35,325 bases of DNA from an uncultured Clostridium sp. (GCA_934746015.1 CAKVEW010000033.1:1-35325), one strand, 5' to 3'. Shown: positions 25,991 to 34,986, counted from the first letter of the stretch. Program-made: numbers and translations. Notes: generated by a model not told the origin, from the letters alone.

Positions 25991-27442
25991 TTATTTTCTT
26001 TTATTTGCTAGAATTTCATCAACTACTTCTCTTTCATCAAAGTGAATTACACCTTCATTAGTTATTTGATAATTTTCATGGCCTTTACCTGCTAATACTA
26101 CTACATCTCCATCTTCCGCCATACTTAATGCAAGTTTTATAGCTTCAGATCTATCTTCTATAGCTATATAATTTGATTTACTTATCCCCGCTATTATTTC
26201 TTTTATTATAGCCATAGGATCTTCTTCTCTAGGATTATCAGATGTAATAATAGCTAAATCAGCTAATTCTGTTCCAATCCTGCCTAATTCTGCTCTCTTT
26301 ACCTTATCTCTATCTCCACCACAGCCATATACTGCAATTAGTCTGTTTTTAGTATAGTCTTTTAGTGTTTCTAGTATATTTTTTAATCCATCTGGAGTAT
26401 GAGCAAAATCAATTATTATTTCGTAAGGTATATCATATTTGTATCCTATTCTCTCACATCTTCCAGGTACAACTACATCTAAAAGTCCTTCTTTAATATA
26501 TTTAGTATCAATATCTAAAATATTCATTGCAGCAATTGCTCCTAATGCGTTATAAACATTATATTCTCCTGGTAAAACTGAATTATAATTATCTCCATTT
26601 ACAATAAAGTGAATATCCCCTTCTTTTAACATAACTTCAGAAGCCTTAAAGTCACTTTCATCTTTTATTGAATATGTTTTTACTTCTTTATTTCCAATAC
26701 TCTCAATATCTGTTACAATCCTATATCCATAATCATCATCAATATTTATTGCACAATTTTTACTTCTTTCAAATAATTTGAACTTAGCTTTATAATAATT
26801 TTCAAATGATTTATGGAAATCTAAATGATCTCTTGTTAAGTTTGTAAATATTCCAACTTCAAATTCACATCCATAAACTCTATCTAAATATAATGAATGT
26901 GATGATACTTCCATAACGCAATATTCACAGCCATCATCTACCATATCTCTAAACAACTTTTGAAGTTCTAAAGATTCTGGAGTGGTTCTTTCTGATTTAA
27001 CCTTTTTATTTCCAATATAATTAGCAATTGTTCCTACTAATCCAACCTTTTTTCCTGCTTTTTCAAGCATAGATTTCAATAAATATACTGTTGTAGTCTT
27101 ACCATTAGTTCCTGTTACGCCAATTAATTTCAATTTTTTTGTTGGGTGACCATAGTAATTTGCTGACATGGTAGCTAATGCTTTTCTACCTTCTTTAACT
27201 AGTAAAACTGTCACTTCTTCATTATTTATATTTATATCTTTTTCACAGATAATAACTTTTGCACCAGCTTCAATAGCTTTGAAGGCATAATCATGTCCAT
27301 CAACTTCAAATCCTGTAAGACAAACAAACAAATCTCCATCTTTTATTTTTCTACTATCATATTGGATGTGGTTTATCTCCATATCTTGACTACCACTTAG
27401 GACTTCATAATTTACTCCATTTAATAAATCTAATAACTTCAT
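25991..27442 (-). CDS. murE: UDP-MurNAc-L-Ala-D-Glu:diaminopimelate ligase MurE
   Basis: Adds the third stem-peptide residue. The 483-residue protein has the ATP loop GTNGKTTT (111-118), YYKAKFKLF with the carbamylated lysine (K220), the block PGRCERI and the substrate-selecting motif DNPR at 402-405. DNPR is the signature for diaminopimelate, not lysine, so the wall is DAP-type; this fits dapF in the window. Whether LL- or meso-DAP is used cannot be decided from the motif alone. It is separated from spoVD by 99 bp containing a hairpin. Confidence 0.96.
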   Translation of the reverse strand: MKLLDLLNGVNYEVLSGSQDMEINHIQYDSRKIKDGDLFVCLTGFEVDGHDYAFKAIEAGAKVIICEKDININNEEVTVLLVKEGRKALATMSANYYGHPTKKLKLIGVTGTNGKTTTVYLLKSMLEKAGKKVGLVGTIANYIGNKKVKSERTTPESLELQKLFRDMVDDGCEYCVMEVSSHSLYLDRVYGCEFEVGIFTNLTRDHLDFHKSFENYYKAKFKLFERSKNCAINIDDDYGYRIVTDIESIGNKEVKTYSIKDESDFKASEVMLKEGDIHFIVNGDNYNSVLPGEYNVYNALGAIAAMNILDIDTKYIKEGLLDVVVPGRCERIGYKYDIPYEIIIDFAHTPDGLKNILETLKDYTKNRLIAVYGCGGDRDKVKRAELGRIGTELADLAIITSDNPREEDPMAIIKEIIAGISKSNYIAIEDRSEAIKLALSMAEDGDVVVLAGKGHENYQITNEGVIHFDEREVVDEILANKRK

Positions 27443-27496
27443 TTCACCATCTCCTTAATATTCTAAACGAAATCCCTATATCTTTTGTATATAAAT

Positions 27497-27523
27497 TTAG
27501 CATGTGAGTTTCCCACATGCTAA
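27497..27523 (-). promoter_or_regulatory. Stable hairpin in the spoVD-murE gap
   Basis: Perfect 10-base arms TTAGCATGTG and CACATGCTAA (27497-27506 and 27514-27523) enclose a 7-base loop in the 99-bp gap downstream of spoVD. No T run follows, so it is not a classic terminator. A second possible pairing, ATCCCT with AGGGAT, flanks it on both sides. It could be an mRNA processing or stability element that sets different levels for spoVD and murE, or a partial attenuator. Confidence 0.5.
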
Positions 27524-27541
27524 TGTAAAGGGATATTCTAA

Positions 27542-29737
27542 TTAATCTCCATATTCTTCATTTAATACTAATTTAACATTAGTTCCCTTAGTAATTATCT
27601 CTCCCTTTTGTATACTTTGTTTTACTATTGTTCCTTCACCATCATAAGAAAAAGTAATTCCAAGGTCATCTAAAAGTTTCGTTGCCACCTCTAGGGTATA
27701 GCCCCTTAATTCTGGCATAACAACATATTTATTATAAGACTCTATGTCTCCTATGTCTATATTTATCTTAGAATTTTCTTTAATAGTATACCCTGGATAA
27801 GGTTTTACATCTGTAATTATAGACCCATTTCCTTCAATATTATACTCTATATTATATTCTTTTAATATTTTTTTAGCTTCATCTACTTTAAGACCTCTAA
27901 TTTCTGGTATAACTACTTCTTTTACTATACTATCAATATCATCCTTTGACATGTTTTCACTCATGTAATTAAATATATCAGTAAATAATATATTAGCCAA
28001 TGGTGCCACAATTTGTCCTGCATAATAAGTTCCAGTTCCAGGCTCATCAATAGAAATAAATACAGTAACCTGTGGGTCATCAGCTGGTGCAAATCCTGCT
28101 AAAGATGAAATATATTTACCTGATTCATATCCCCCACCTTTAGGATTCACTTTTTGAGCTGTACCTGTTTTTGCTCCAACATGATATCCTTCAACATAAG
28201 CTTTACTTGAACCACCATAAGAAACTGTCCTTTCTAGATAATCCCTTAATATAGCAGTTTTTTCTTCTGACAATACATCAACTATATTAGGTTCAAAGGA
28301 CTTTTCTATAACTTTTTTACCATTTTCATCATTATAGGTTATTTCTTTCATTAAATGAGGTTGTATTAACTTACCTCCATTTATAATACTATTATAAGAT
28401 GTCATATATTGAACTGCATTTACAGTATTTGTTTGACCAAATGAAATAGTTGCTAAATCTGCTTCATTAATATTTTCTGTCTTTTTTATAATCCCTTTAG
28501 CTTCACCTGGTAAATCTACACCACTTACTTGTCCAAATCCTAATTTTTTAATATATTCATTTAACTTTTCTTTACCTATTCTTTTACCAATTTCCATAAA
28601 TCCAACGTTACATGAATTTTGTAAAATTTCTGGTAATATTTGAGTGCCATGTCCAGATGTTTTCCAGCATTTTATAGTGTGTGGTCCTATTTTCAAGCTA
28701 CCATTACAGGTAAAAGTATCATCTTCTTTAACTAATCCTTCTTCTAAATTCCCTATCATTGTTACTACTTTAAAAATAGATCCTGGTTCAAAGGTATCAT
28801 TTACCAAATGATTCCTCCACATTTTTTGTACTTTTTCAGATAAATTTCCTCCTTCATAATTTTCAGCACCTTCATAAGGATTATTAGGATCAAAATCTGG
28901 CTTATTCACCATAGCAAGTATTTCTCCATTATTGGGATTCATTATAATAATAGAAACTTGCTTTGCTAAATTATCCTTATATCCTTTTTCTGCAACCTTT
29001 TCAGCAAATGCTTGTAAATTAGCATCTATGGTAAGAACTAAATCCTTTCCGTTTATTGGTGCAGTAAATTCTGAAATAGTATAAGGGAGTTCATCGTTAT
29101 ACTTACTTAACTCTGATATTCTAAGTCCAGGAGTTCCTGATAAATAATCATTATATTCTAATTCTATTCCAGTTAATCCCTTTCCATCTATATTAGTACT
29201 TCCTAAAACATGTGCTAGAAAATTACCATTAGGATAATATCGTTTTGTATCTGGAGAAACTATTACTCCAGGTATGTTTAAATTTTTCACCTTATCTGCT
29301 TGTTCTTTTTCTATTCTTCTAACTAAAATTGCCGCTCCTGCATCAGCCCCACTAGGTAATTTTGTATTTAGCTTTTCTATAACCTTATTTTCATCCATAC
29401 TAAGTGCTTGGGATATACTAGGTGCAATATCATCTATTGTAAGATTTTCTTTCCTCAAATGTCCCTTTATTGAGTTTAAGTCAAAATCCACTCTGTATAC
29501 ATTGGCTGATATTGCAAGTTCAATTCCATTTCTATCTAATATCTTACCTCTACGAGCGTCAATTTTAACTTCACTGGTCCACTGTTCTTCTGCTCTTGCA
29601 GAATATTCTTCTCTTTTAACTATCATTATGTAAGACAGCCTTATTATTAGAAGAGTAAATAAACATATTAACGTTGTAAGCGCTAATGATATTCTTTTTT
29701 TCATTAGCGCTTTATCTCTAAAAATCTTTTTATTCAC
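27542..29737 (-). CDS. spoVD: Class B penicillin-binding protein SpoVD/PBP2 with two PASTA domains
   Basis: Septal or spore-cortex transpeptidase that cross-links peptidoglycan, anchored by one N-terminal helix. The transpeptidase motifs are S320-IFK, S375-CN and K523-TG. The pedestal domain (about 50-230) precedes them. Two PASTA repeats end the protein (VVIPEIRGLKVDEAKKILK and VVMPELRGYTLEVATKLL). The frame can extend to an ATG at 29755, but its GGAGG is inside that extension, 7 bases before a GTG at 29737, which I choose (731 residues). In position it is both the ftsI and spoVD counterpart; it could serve vegetative division as well as sporulation. SpoVE is the likely SEDS partner. Confidence 0.92.
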   Translation of the reverse strand: MNKKIFRDKALMKKRISLALTTLICLFTLLIIRLSYIMIVKREEYSARAEEQWTSEVKIDARRGKILDRNGIELAISANVYRVDFDLNSIKGHLRKENLTIDDIAPSISQALSMDENKVIEKLNTKLPSGADAGAAILVRRIEKEQADKVKNLNIPGVIVSPDTKRYYPNGNFLAHVLGSTNIDGKGLTGIELEYNDYLSGTPGLRISELSKYNDELPYTISEFTAPINGKDLVLTIDANLQAFAEKVAEKGYKDNLAKQVSIIIMNPNNGEILAMVNKPDFDPNNPYEGAENYEGGNLSEKVQKMWRNHLVNDTFEPGSIFKVVTMIGNLEEGLVKEDDTFTCNGSLKIGPHTIKCWKTSGHGTQILPEILQNSCNVGFMEIGKRIGKEKLNEYIKKLGFGQVSGVDLPGEAKGIIKKTENINEADLATISFGQTNTVNAVQYMTSYNSIINGGKLIQPHLMKEITYNDENGKKVIEKSFEPNIVDVLSEEKTAILRDYLERTVSYGGSSKAYVEGYHVGAKTGTAQKVNPKGGGYESGKYISSLAGFAPADDPQVTVFISIDEPGTGTYYAGQIVAPLANILFTDIFNYMSENMSKDDIDSIVKEVVIPEIRGLKVDEAKKILKEYNIEYNIEGNGSIITDVKPYPGYTIKENSKINIDIGDIESYNKYVVMPELRGYTLEVATKLLDDLGITFSYDGEGTIVKQSIQKGEIITKGTNVKLVLNEEYGD

Positions 29738-29822
29738 ATCAATGCCTCCATGCAATTAATTAATAACATGTAGAGTACTTTCATACTCTTTATCTGGCAA
29801 GTGTACTATTTTATTACTTATG

Positions 29823-30260
29823 TTACTCTCTAATATTTGCAAAGAAATCCTTAGTTATATTAACAGTTATAATGTCATCTTTTTGTGGTACTTTCATTTC
29901 TGCATTGCTTGCAAATTCTTTAATTTCCCCAAGGGAAGAGAACTTTAATAAGTTAACTCTTAAAGCTTCATTCTCTGCTGTAATTGCTTTTGCTTCACTT
30001 TTTACATTGCTTAAGTCATTTTGTAATCTATAAACTTTTCCATCTCTAGCAATTGTTAAAACACCTAATACTAAAGCAATAGATGCAACTTGTAAAATAT
30101 TCTTTACAACAGCCTTTTTAGCTTCTCTTTGTTTTCTTTGCTGCTCTTTTCTTTGTCTCTCGATACTTTCTCTTTCTTGTCTTCTTTTTTCTTCTTCAAA
30201 TCTTCTCTTTGGATTTAAAACTGTATTACCCCTAATATAATCATATTCCTTATTAACCAT
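29823..30260 (-). CDS. ftsL: Cell division protein FtsL
   Basis: A 145-residue bitopic protein: a highly charged cytoplasmic tail (EEEKRRQERESIERQRKEQQ region), a single membrane helix (about 53-69), then a leucine-zipper-like coiled coil (RLQNDLSNVKSEAKAI) outside. FtsL sequences are poorly conserved, so the call rests on topology and its place between rsmH and the class B PBP. The tail is unusually long and arginine/glutamate-rich. It probably pairs with a DivIC/FtsB-type protein and FtsQ. Confidence 0.85.
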   Translation of the reverse strand: MVNKEYDYIRGNTVLNPKRRFEEEKRRQERESIERQRKEQQRKQREAKKAVVKNILQVASIALVLGVLTIARDGKVYRLQNDLSNVKSEAKAITAENEALRVNLLKFSSLGEIKEFASNAEMKVPQKDDIITVNITKDFFANIRE

Positions 30261-30297
30261 TTTATTACACCTCCATATTGCTTAACTTGATTTTTTC

Positions 30298-31230
30298 TTA
30301 TATCCTCTCGATTACCCTTAATTTTGCACTTCTACTTCTTGGATTTTCATCAACTTCTTCTTTGGATGGCTCAATAGCTTTTCTTGATATAATTTTTACT
30401 TTTGCTTTTCCTCCACATACACATATTGGAAATTCCTTAGGACACGTACATGAAGTTGCTAACTCTTTAAACTTAAGCTTTACTATTCTATCTTCTAAAG
30501 AATGGAATGTTATTATTGCCATTCTTCCACCTTCATTTAATCTATTTACTCCGTCTTCAATGGCTTTATTAAGTATTGATAATTCACTATTAACTTCTAT
30601 TCTAATAGCTTGGAATGTTCTTTTTGCTGGATGTGGTCCCTCTCTCCTTGCTTTTGCAGGAATAGCAGCTTTAATTATCTCTACTAACTCTAAAGTAGTT
30701 TCTATTTTTTTCTTTTCTCTATTTTCTACTATAAATCTTGCTATTCTTTTAGCAAATTTCTCTTCACCATAATCTCTTATTATTCTATAAATTTCTTCTT
30801 CATCATAATCATTTACTACCTCATAAGCAGATAAAGAATTATCTCTATTCATTCTCATGTCTAGTGGTGCATCTTGCATATAGCTAAATCCTCTATCTCC
30901 TGTATCTAATTGATAGGAAGAAACACCTAGATCCATAAGCATTCCATCTATTTTTTCAATTTCTAACTCATTTAATATAGAATCTATATTATAAAAATTA
31001 TTATGCACATATTTAACATTTTTATAATTCTGTAACCTAGCACTTGCTGCTTTTAAAGCATCCTTATCTTGGTCTATTCCTATTAAAATACCTTCATCTG
31101 AAAGGTTTTTTAATATCTCAGATGAATGTCCTCCTCCACCTAAAGTGCCATCTACATATATTCCATTTTTCTTTATATTTAATCCCTCTATACATTCACT
31201 TAGAAGTACAGATACATGTTTAAATTCCAT
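30298..31230 (-). CDS. rsmH: 16S rRNA m4C1402 methyltransferase RsmH
   Basis: N4-methylates C1402 of 16S rRNA, near the P site. The 310-residue protein has the SAM motif [19 protein letters not shown], and the RsmH-specific blocks [38 protein letters not shown] and [16 protein letters not shown] precedes the ATG. It is directly downstream of mraZ by 11 bp, the normal order at the start of a dcw cluster. Confidence 0.97.
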   Translation of the reverse strand: MEFKHVSVLLSECIEGLNIKKNGIYVDGTLGGGGHSSEILKNLSDEGILIGIDQDKDALKAASARLQNYKNVKYVHNNFYNIDSILNELEIEKIDGMLMDLGVSSYQLDTGDRGFSYMQDAPLDMRMNRDNSLSAYEVVNDYDEEEIYRIIRDYGEEKFAKRIARFIVENREKKKIETTLELVEIIKAAIPAKARREGPHPAKRTFQAIRIEVNSELSILNKAIEDGVNRLNEGGRMAIITFHSLEDRIVKLKFKELATSCTCPKEFPICVCGGKAKVKIISRKAIEPSKEEVDENPRSRSAKLRVIERI

Positions 31231-31241
31231 AATAATTCTCC

Positions 31242-31670
31242 TTATATTCCTAAATCACTCATTTTTTCAGCAATAGAGTCAAAATCCATATCAGATTCAT
31301 TATATTCTATCCATTTTTCCTTACTCCAAATTTCAACTCTAGTTAGTACACCTATACTTACTATTTCCTTTTCTATACCTGCATATTCTTTTAAGTTTTG
31401 AGGAATCAATCCCCTTCCTTGTTTATCTACTTCAATTTCACAAGCACCTGAAAAGAAGAATCTTACAAAGGCTCTTGCATCCTTATTTGTAAGTGGTAAA
31501 GATTTAAGCTTAGTTTCTAAAGCTTTCCATTCTTCCATTGGATAAGCATAAAGACATCCATCCAAGCCTTTAGTAATAACAAACTTACTACCTAAGCCTT
31601 CTCTAAGTTTAGAAGGAACTATCATTCTGTTTTTGGCATCTATTGCATGTTGATATTCTCCAATAAACAT
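31242..31670 (-). CDS. mraZ: Transcriptional regulator MraZ
   Basis: A 142-residue regulator with two AbrB-like (SpoVT-type) domains (about 5-50 and 75-125) that forms ring-shaped oligomers and binds repeats upstream of its own operon. [24 protein letters not shown] and [22 protein letters not shown] are the two copies of the domain. Three AAAGTGG boxes in the leader (31700-31726) are its predicted target, so autoregulation of the dcw operon is likely. Confidence 0.96.
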   Translation of the reverse strand: MFIGEYQHAIDAKNRMIVPSKLREGLGSKFVITKGLDGCLYAYPMEEWKALETKLKSLPLTNKDARAFVRFFFSGACEIEVDKQGRGLIPQNLKEYAGIEKEIVSIGVLTRVEIWSKEKWIEYNESDMDFDSIAEKMSDLGI

Positions 31671-31699
31671 CTATAAACCACCTTCTCTAAAATTCTTCA

Positions 31700-31726
31700 C
31701 CACTTTCAACCACTTTCAACCACTTT
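31700..31726 (-). promoter_or_regulatory. MraZ-binding box array (three AAAGTGG repeats)
   Basis: On the minus strand AAAGTGG occurs three times (31700-31706, 31710-31716, 31720-31726), exactly 10 bases apart with 3-base spacers, 30-56 bases before the mraZ ATG. The same heptamer with this periodicity is known as the MraZ operator in other Firmicutes and Mollicutes. It lies just downstream of the promoter, overlapping the expected transcription start. Confidence 0.85.
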
Positions 31727-31734
31727 ATACTTTT

Positions 31735-31763
31735 ATTTTATATTTTTTTTATAAATACTTCAA
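31735..31763 (-). promoter_or_regulatory. Predicted mraZ/dcw promoter
   Basis: On the minus strand TTGAAG (31758-31763) and TAAAAT (31735-31740) are 17 bases apart. Transcription would begin near the first MraZ box, so bound MraZ could block or modulate initiation. The -10 matches five of six consensus bases. Confidence 0.7.
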
Positions 31764-31807
31764 GATTTATTTATCTTATTGCCACATTTTATTAAAAAAA
31801 CAAAATG

Positions 31808-31841
31808 AAAAAGGAGCTATTTTTATTTTCAGCTCCTTTTT
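31808..31841 (-). terminator. Terminator after the unknown 415-residue gene
   Basis: Eleven-base arms AAAAAGGAGCT and AGCTCCTTTTT (31808-31818 and 31831-31841) form a hairpin with a 12-base loop, just after the stop at 31843. T residues follow on the minus strand. It separates this gene from the dcw promoter. Confidence 0.85.
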
Positions 31842-31842
31842 C

Positions 31843-33090
31843 TTAATATTCTATTCCTCTTCTATAAAACAAATCATCTGAAATAAAAGCAAGTCCAACT
31901 ACTTTAATTCCACTTTGTAATTTTTCTTCATCTAATGGCTTCATAGGATATGAATTACCATTATATTTTAGTACTCTGAAATCTAGTTTATCCTTCTTAA
32001 GTAGCCTTACTATTAAATCACGATACCCGTTATTTATATTTTCTGATACTATAATAGGAGGAATAATATCTTTAATTTTAGATGTCACTATATAATCATT
32101 ATTTTTTTCTTCTAATATTATCATGGTTCCTCCCCTTATGCTACAAAACTTCGGCCCTTCTAAATATGCTATTATTTGATAATTATCTGAATTATTTAAT
32201 TTTATTCTATTGTATAAATAATTTAATTTGTCAAACTTAGGATTTAATGAAAATTCTTTTTCTATTGCTCGTTCTATTTTTAAATTAGCGTTATACTCTG
32301 CCTCAATAAAATCCACCCTTGAAAAGTCGTATTTATTACTTATGAAATCTTCTTTTCTAGAATTCATTGTTATATTTCTATTACTTTCAATGGAAATCTT
32401 CCTATTTAACTCTTTGAAATTATTACTATCAAATCTTAAAGTGCTAATAATTTCACCTAGAATATCATTTGTATCTTCTCCTATAATTTTCTGTTTTAAT
32501 AATAAATCAAATACATCTCTATCATTACTTCTAACTTCCAAAATTTCATAAGCTGAAAGAACTTGACCCTCATAATTATTTATTAGCTTTCCATCTGATT
32601 GATATTTTTCATTTAAATATCTATAATCTTTATTTTCTATATTAATTGTATAATCTACATTTTCTCTACTATCCATTAAGTTAACTTTATAATTATCATT
32701 ATAAATAACCTTATATCTATTATTTAATGAATATTTATTTGAATCAAAAATTTCTTCTATATTCCCATTATCAAATCTATATATTATAGATTTACTTCCT
32801 TCTCTCTCCATTTCTTCTATTGTAAACACTATTTCATGCTTCTTAGGAGAAGTAAACTCCACTAATATAATCCTTGGATTATATCCTTTAATATCTTTTA
32901 AATCAATATATGTTAATTTACCGCTTGATCCATCTGAAATAACTATTTCAATTTCTTTATATAATTCACTTTTCCCTTCATCAATTTTTCTTCCTATTAA
33001 GTAGATTATATCTTCATCAATATTACTAATTACATTTCCAACCTTACTTATTATTATTTCTTTTGAAGACTTTTCAATATTTCTAATCAT
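31843..33090 (-). CDS. Protein of unknown function upstream of mraZ
   Basis: I do not recognise this 415-residue protein. There is no signal peptide or membrane segment, so it appears cytoplasmic. It is rich in Asn, Ile, Lys and Glu, with alternating short strands. The C-terminal part (IIPPIIVSENINNGYRDLIVRLLKKDKLDFRVLKYNGNSYP) looks like a VCBS/FG-GAP-type beta unit, and an N-terminal copy-like segment (EIVISDGSSGKLTYIDLKD) may be a second one, so a repeat-based beta structure is possible. AAGGAG lies upstream of the ATG, and a strong terminator follows. It stands alone between the zinc-ribbon gene and mraZ. Confidence 0.75.
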   Translation of the reverse strand: MIRNIEKSSKEIIISKVGNVISNIDEDIIYLIGRKIDEGKSELYKEIEIVISDGSSGKLTYIDLKDIKGYNPRIILVEFTSPKKHEIVFTIEEMEREGSKSIIYRFDNGNIEEIFDSNKYSLNNRYKVIYNDNYKVNLMDSRENVDYTINIENKDYRYLNEKYQSDGKLINNYEGQVLSAYEILEVRSNDRDVFDLLLKQKIIGEDTNDILGEIISTLRFDSNNFKELNRKISIESNRNITMNSRKEDFISNKYDFSRVDFIEAEYNANLKIERAIEKEFSLNPKFDKLNYLYNRIKLNNSDNYQIIAYLEGPKFCSIRGGTMIILEEKNNDYIVTSKIKDIIPPIIVSENINNGYRDLIVRLLKKDKLDFRVLKYNGNSYPMKPLDEEKLQSGIKVVGLAFISDDLFYRRGIEY

Positions 33091-33150
33091 AAAAGCTCCT
33101 TAATTCTTACTATACTATTATATTATTATTTTATATTCTTTTTGTTATAA

Positions 33151-33180
33151 AAAAAGATAGGATTAACCTATCTCTTTTTT
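33151..33180 (-). terminator. Terminator after the zinc-ribbon gene
   Basis: Seven-base arms AGATAGG and CCTATCT (33155-33161 and 33167-33173), extended by A/T pairs, form a tight hairpin between the zinc-ribbon stop and the next gene. Seven or more T residues follow on the minus strand. Confidence 0.8.
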
Positions 33181-33203
33181 GCAAGTTTATTAATAATATG
33201 ATA

Positions 33204-33368
33204 TTATACCTTTCCTTCACCTTCGCAAAACGGACACAGAAAATCCCCCTTACCACCACAGGTTAAGCACTTTTCATTTGGATAATTCTCTTCACCACAA
33301 TCACAATTTACCCTACCTGTACCATCACAACAAATACATCTACTAATATAATTATTATTTAATTCCAT
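33204..33368 (-). CDS. 54-residue DnaJ-like cysteine-rich zinc protein
   Basis: A short frame of 54 residues with GGAGG six bases before its ATG and a terminator after its stop. It contains four cysteine pairs: C11/C14 (in CICCDGTG), C22/C24, C34/C37 (CLTCGGKG) and C45/C48 (CPFCEGEG). Three of them are CxxCxGxG motifs like those of the DnaJ zinc-binding domain, enough for two zinc sites. No J domain or other module is attached. Such free-standing DnaJ-type zinc ribbons may act as chaperone-like or RNA/protein-binding modules, but the function here is unknown. Confidence 0.85.
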   Translation of the reverse strand: MELNNNYISRCICCDGTGRVNCDCGEENYPNEKCLTCGGKGDFLCPFCEGEGKV

Positions 33369-33430
33369 ATTTTCCTCCATGCATCATCCTATCTATTAAT
33401 TCTTTACAAGTATTTTTGTTTTATTCAAAA

Positions 33431-33468
33431 ATAAAAAGAAAACCATAATTAAAATAACTATGATTTTC
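33431..33468 (-). terminator. Terminator after purB
   Basis: Ten-base arms (33438-33447 and 33459-33468), with one G-U pair on the RNA, form a hairpin just downstream of the purB stop codon. A T-rich tract follows on the minus strand. Confidence 0.75.
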
Positions 33469-33477
33469 CTTAATATA

Positions 33478-34908
33478 TTAAACGTTTATTTCACTTTTTA
33501 TTTCTAATGCCTCTTTATTAACATCTATAATTGGCTTTATATAGTTATCTATAAATTCAACCACTTGGCTAGGTGCTCTACCTACAAATTTATTTGGATC
33601 TATAATGTCTATTATTTCTTCTTTAGTTAATTTAAAGCTATCATCATTTATTATTCTTTCGATAAGATCATTATCTAAGCCTTCACCTTTTACTCTTTGA
33701 GCAGCTGCCATTGAATGTACTCTTATCTTTTCATGAAGTTCTTGTCTGTCTCCACCTATTTTTACAGCTTCCATCATAATATTTTCTGTAGCCATAAATG
33801 GTAATTCATTATTTACATGTGTACTTATAACTTTTTCATAAACAACCATATTTTCAGCAATATTAATATATAAGTTTAACACACCATCTAATGCTAGAAA
33901 TGCTTCTGCTACTGCTATTCTTTTATTTGCAGAATCATCTAATGTTCTTTCAAACCATTGAGTGGCTGCTGTAATTGCAGGATTTAAAGAGTCTACTATA
34001 ACATATCTTGCTAATGAACTCATTCTTTCACTTCTCATAGGATTTCTCTTATAAGCCATTGCAGAAGATCCTATTTGATTTTTTTCAAAGGGTTCTTCTA
34101 TTTCCTTCATACTTTGAAGCAATCTTAAATCATTACTAAATTTATATGCACTTTGTGCAACCTCTGATAATCTATTTAAAACTATTGAATCTAATTTTCT
34201 TGGATAAGTTTGACCTGTTACACCATAGCTACTTTCAAAGCCCATCTTTTCAGCCACAATTTTATCTAAAGCCTTAACCTTTTCCTCATCATTATCAAAT
34301 AAAGTCATAAAACTAGCTTGAGTTCCTGTAGTTCCTTTAACTCCCCTTAATTTTAATGTGGATAATAAAAAGTCTATATTTTCAATATCTAATAATAAAT
34401 CTTGCATCCAAAGAGTTGCCCTTTTACCTACAGTAGTTAATTGTGCTGGTTGAAAATGAGTAAAACCTAATGTAGGCATATCTTTATATTTAATTGCAAA
34501 ATTTGTTAGATGATTTAAAACAGTTACTATTTTCTTTTTAACTAACAATAAAGCATCTCTCATAATTATAATATCGGTATTATCACCTACATAGCAGCTT
34601 GTAGCTCCTAAATGAATTATTCCTTTAGCTTTTGGGCATTGCAATCCATAAGCATATACATGACTCATAACATCATGTCTAACTTCTTTTTCTCTTTTAA
34701 TAGCTTCCTCATAATTAATATTATGTATATTTGCTTTTAGTTCATTAATTTGTTCATCACTTATATTTAAACCTAATTCTTGCTCTCCCTCTGCCAAAGC
34801 AACCCAAAGTTTTCTCCACGTTGAAAACTTCATATCATCAGAAAATATGTAACTCATTTCTTTTGATGCATACCTTGAATTTAATGGTGAATTATATAAA
34901 TCTCTCAT
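33478..34908 (-). CDS. purB: Adenylosuccinate lyase
   Basis: Cleaves SAICAR to AICAR and adenylosuccinate to AMP, releasing fumarate, in purine synthesis. The 476-residue protein belongs to the fumarase/aspartase superfamily. The flexible signature loop is GSSAMAYKRNP at 280-290; other conserved segments are RHDVMSHV (78-84), HLGATS (99-104) and GFTHFQPAQ (148-156, catalytic His). The length is in the long PurB subgroup. It is a single-gene unit with GGAGG 10 bases before the ATG and a terminator after the stop. No other pur gene is near. Confidence 0.97.
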   Translation of the reverse strand: MRDLYNSPLNSRYASKEMSYIFSDDMKFSTWRKLWVALAEGEQELGLNISDEQINELKANIHNINYEEAIKREKEVRHDVMSHVYAYGLQCPKAKGIIHLGATSCYVGDNTDIIIMRDALLLVKKKIVTVLNHLTNFAIKYKDMPTLGFTHFQPAQLTTVGKRATLWMQDLLLDIENIDFLLSTLKLRGVKGTTGTQASFMTLFDNDEEKVKALDKIVAEKMGFESSYGVTGQTYPRKLDSIVLNRLSEVAQSAYKFSNDLRLLQSMKEIEEPFEKNQIGSSAMAYKRNPMRSERMSSLARYVIVDSLNPAITAATQWFERTLDDSANKRIAVAEAFLALDGVLNLYINIAENMVVYEKVISTHVNNELPFMATENIMMEAVKIGGDRQELHEKIRVHSMAAAQRVKGEGLDNDLIERIINDDSFKLTKEEIIDIIDPNKFVGRAPSQVVEFIDNYIKPIIDVNKEALEIKSEINV

Positions 34909-34957
34909 CCTTTGAAAACCTCCGAATAAATATTTCAGTTTTTATTTCATCATTCGT

Positions 34958-34986
34958 ATTATAGCATATTCATAATTTTTTTTCAG
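34958..34986 (-). promoter_or_regulatory. Predicted purB promoter (extended -10)
   Basis: On the minus strand CTGAAA and TATAAT are 17 bases apart, and the -10 is preceded by TGC, giving an extended -10 (TGCTATAAT). It lies about 50 bases upstream of the purB ATG. The leader is short and I see no purine riboswitch in it. Confidence 0.65.

Noticed and set aside
29771..29790. Small inverted repeat AGAGTA/TACTCT between ftsL and spoVD as a terminator
   Set aside because: The stem is only 6 bp and has no T run. Transcription must continue from ftsL into spoVD.
18209..30260. Identical start MVNKEY in YlmH and FtsL, suggesting duplication
   Set aside because: The match is limited to six residues. 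The rest of the two proteins is unrelated, so it is coincidence.
30278..30772. 164-codon plus-strand open frame across rsmH
   Set aside because: It is antisense to the well-conserved rsmH, with no family resemblance of its own. The same holds for the other long opposite-strand frames in the window.
31700..31726. Short tandem repeat as a CRISPR or minisatellite
   Set aside because: Three 7-base units with 3-base spacers match the MraZ operator and are far too short for a CRISPR array.
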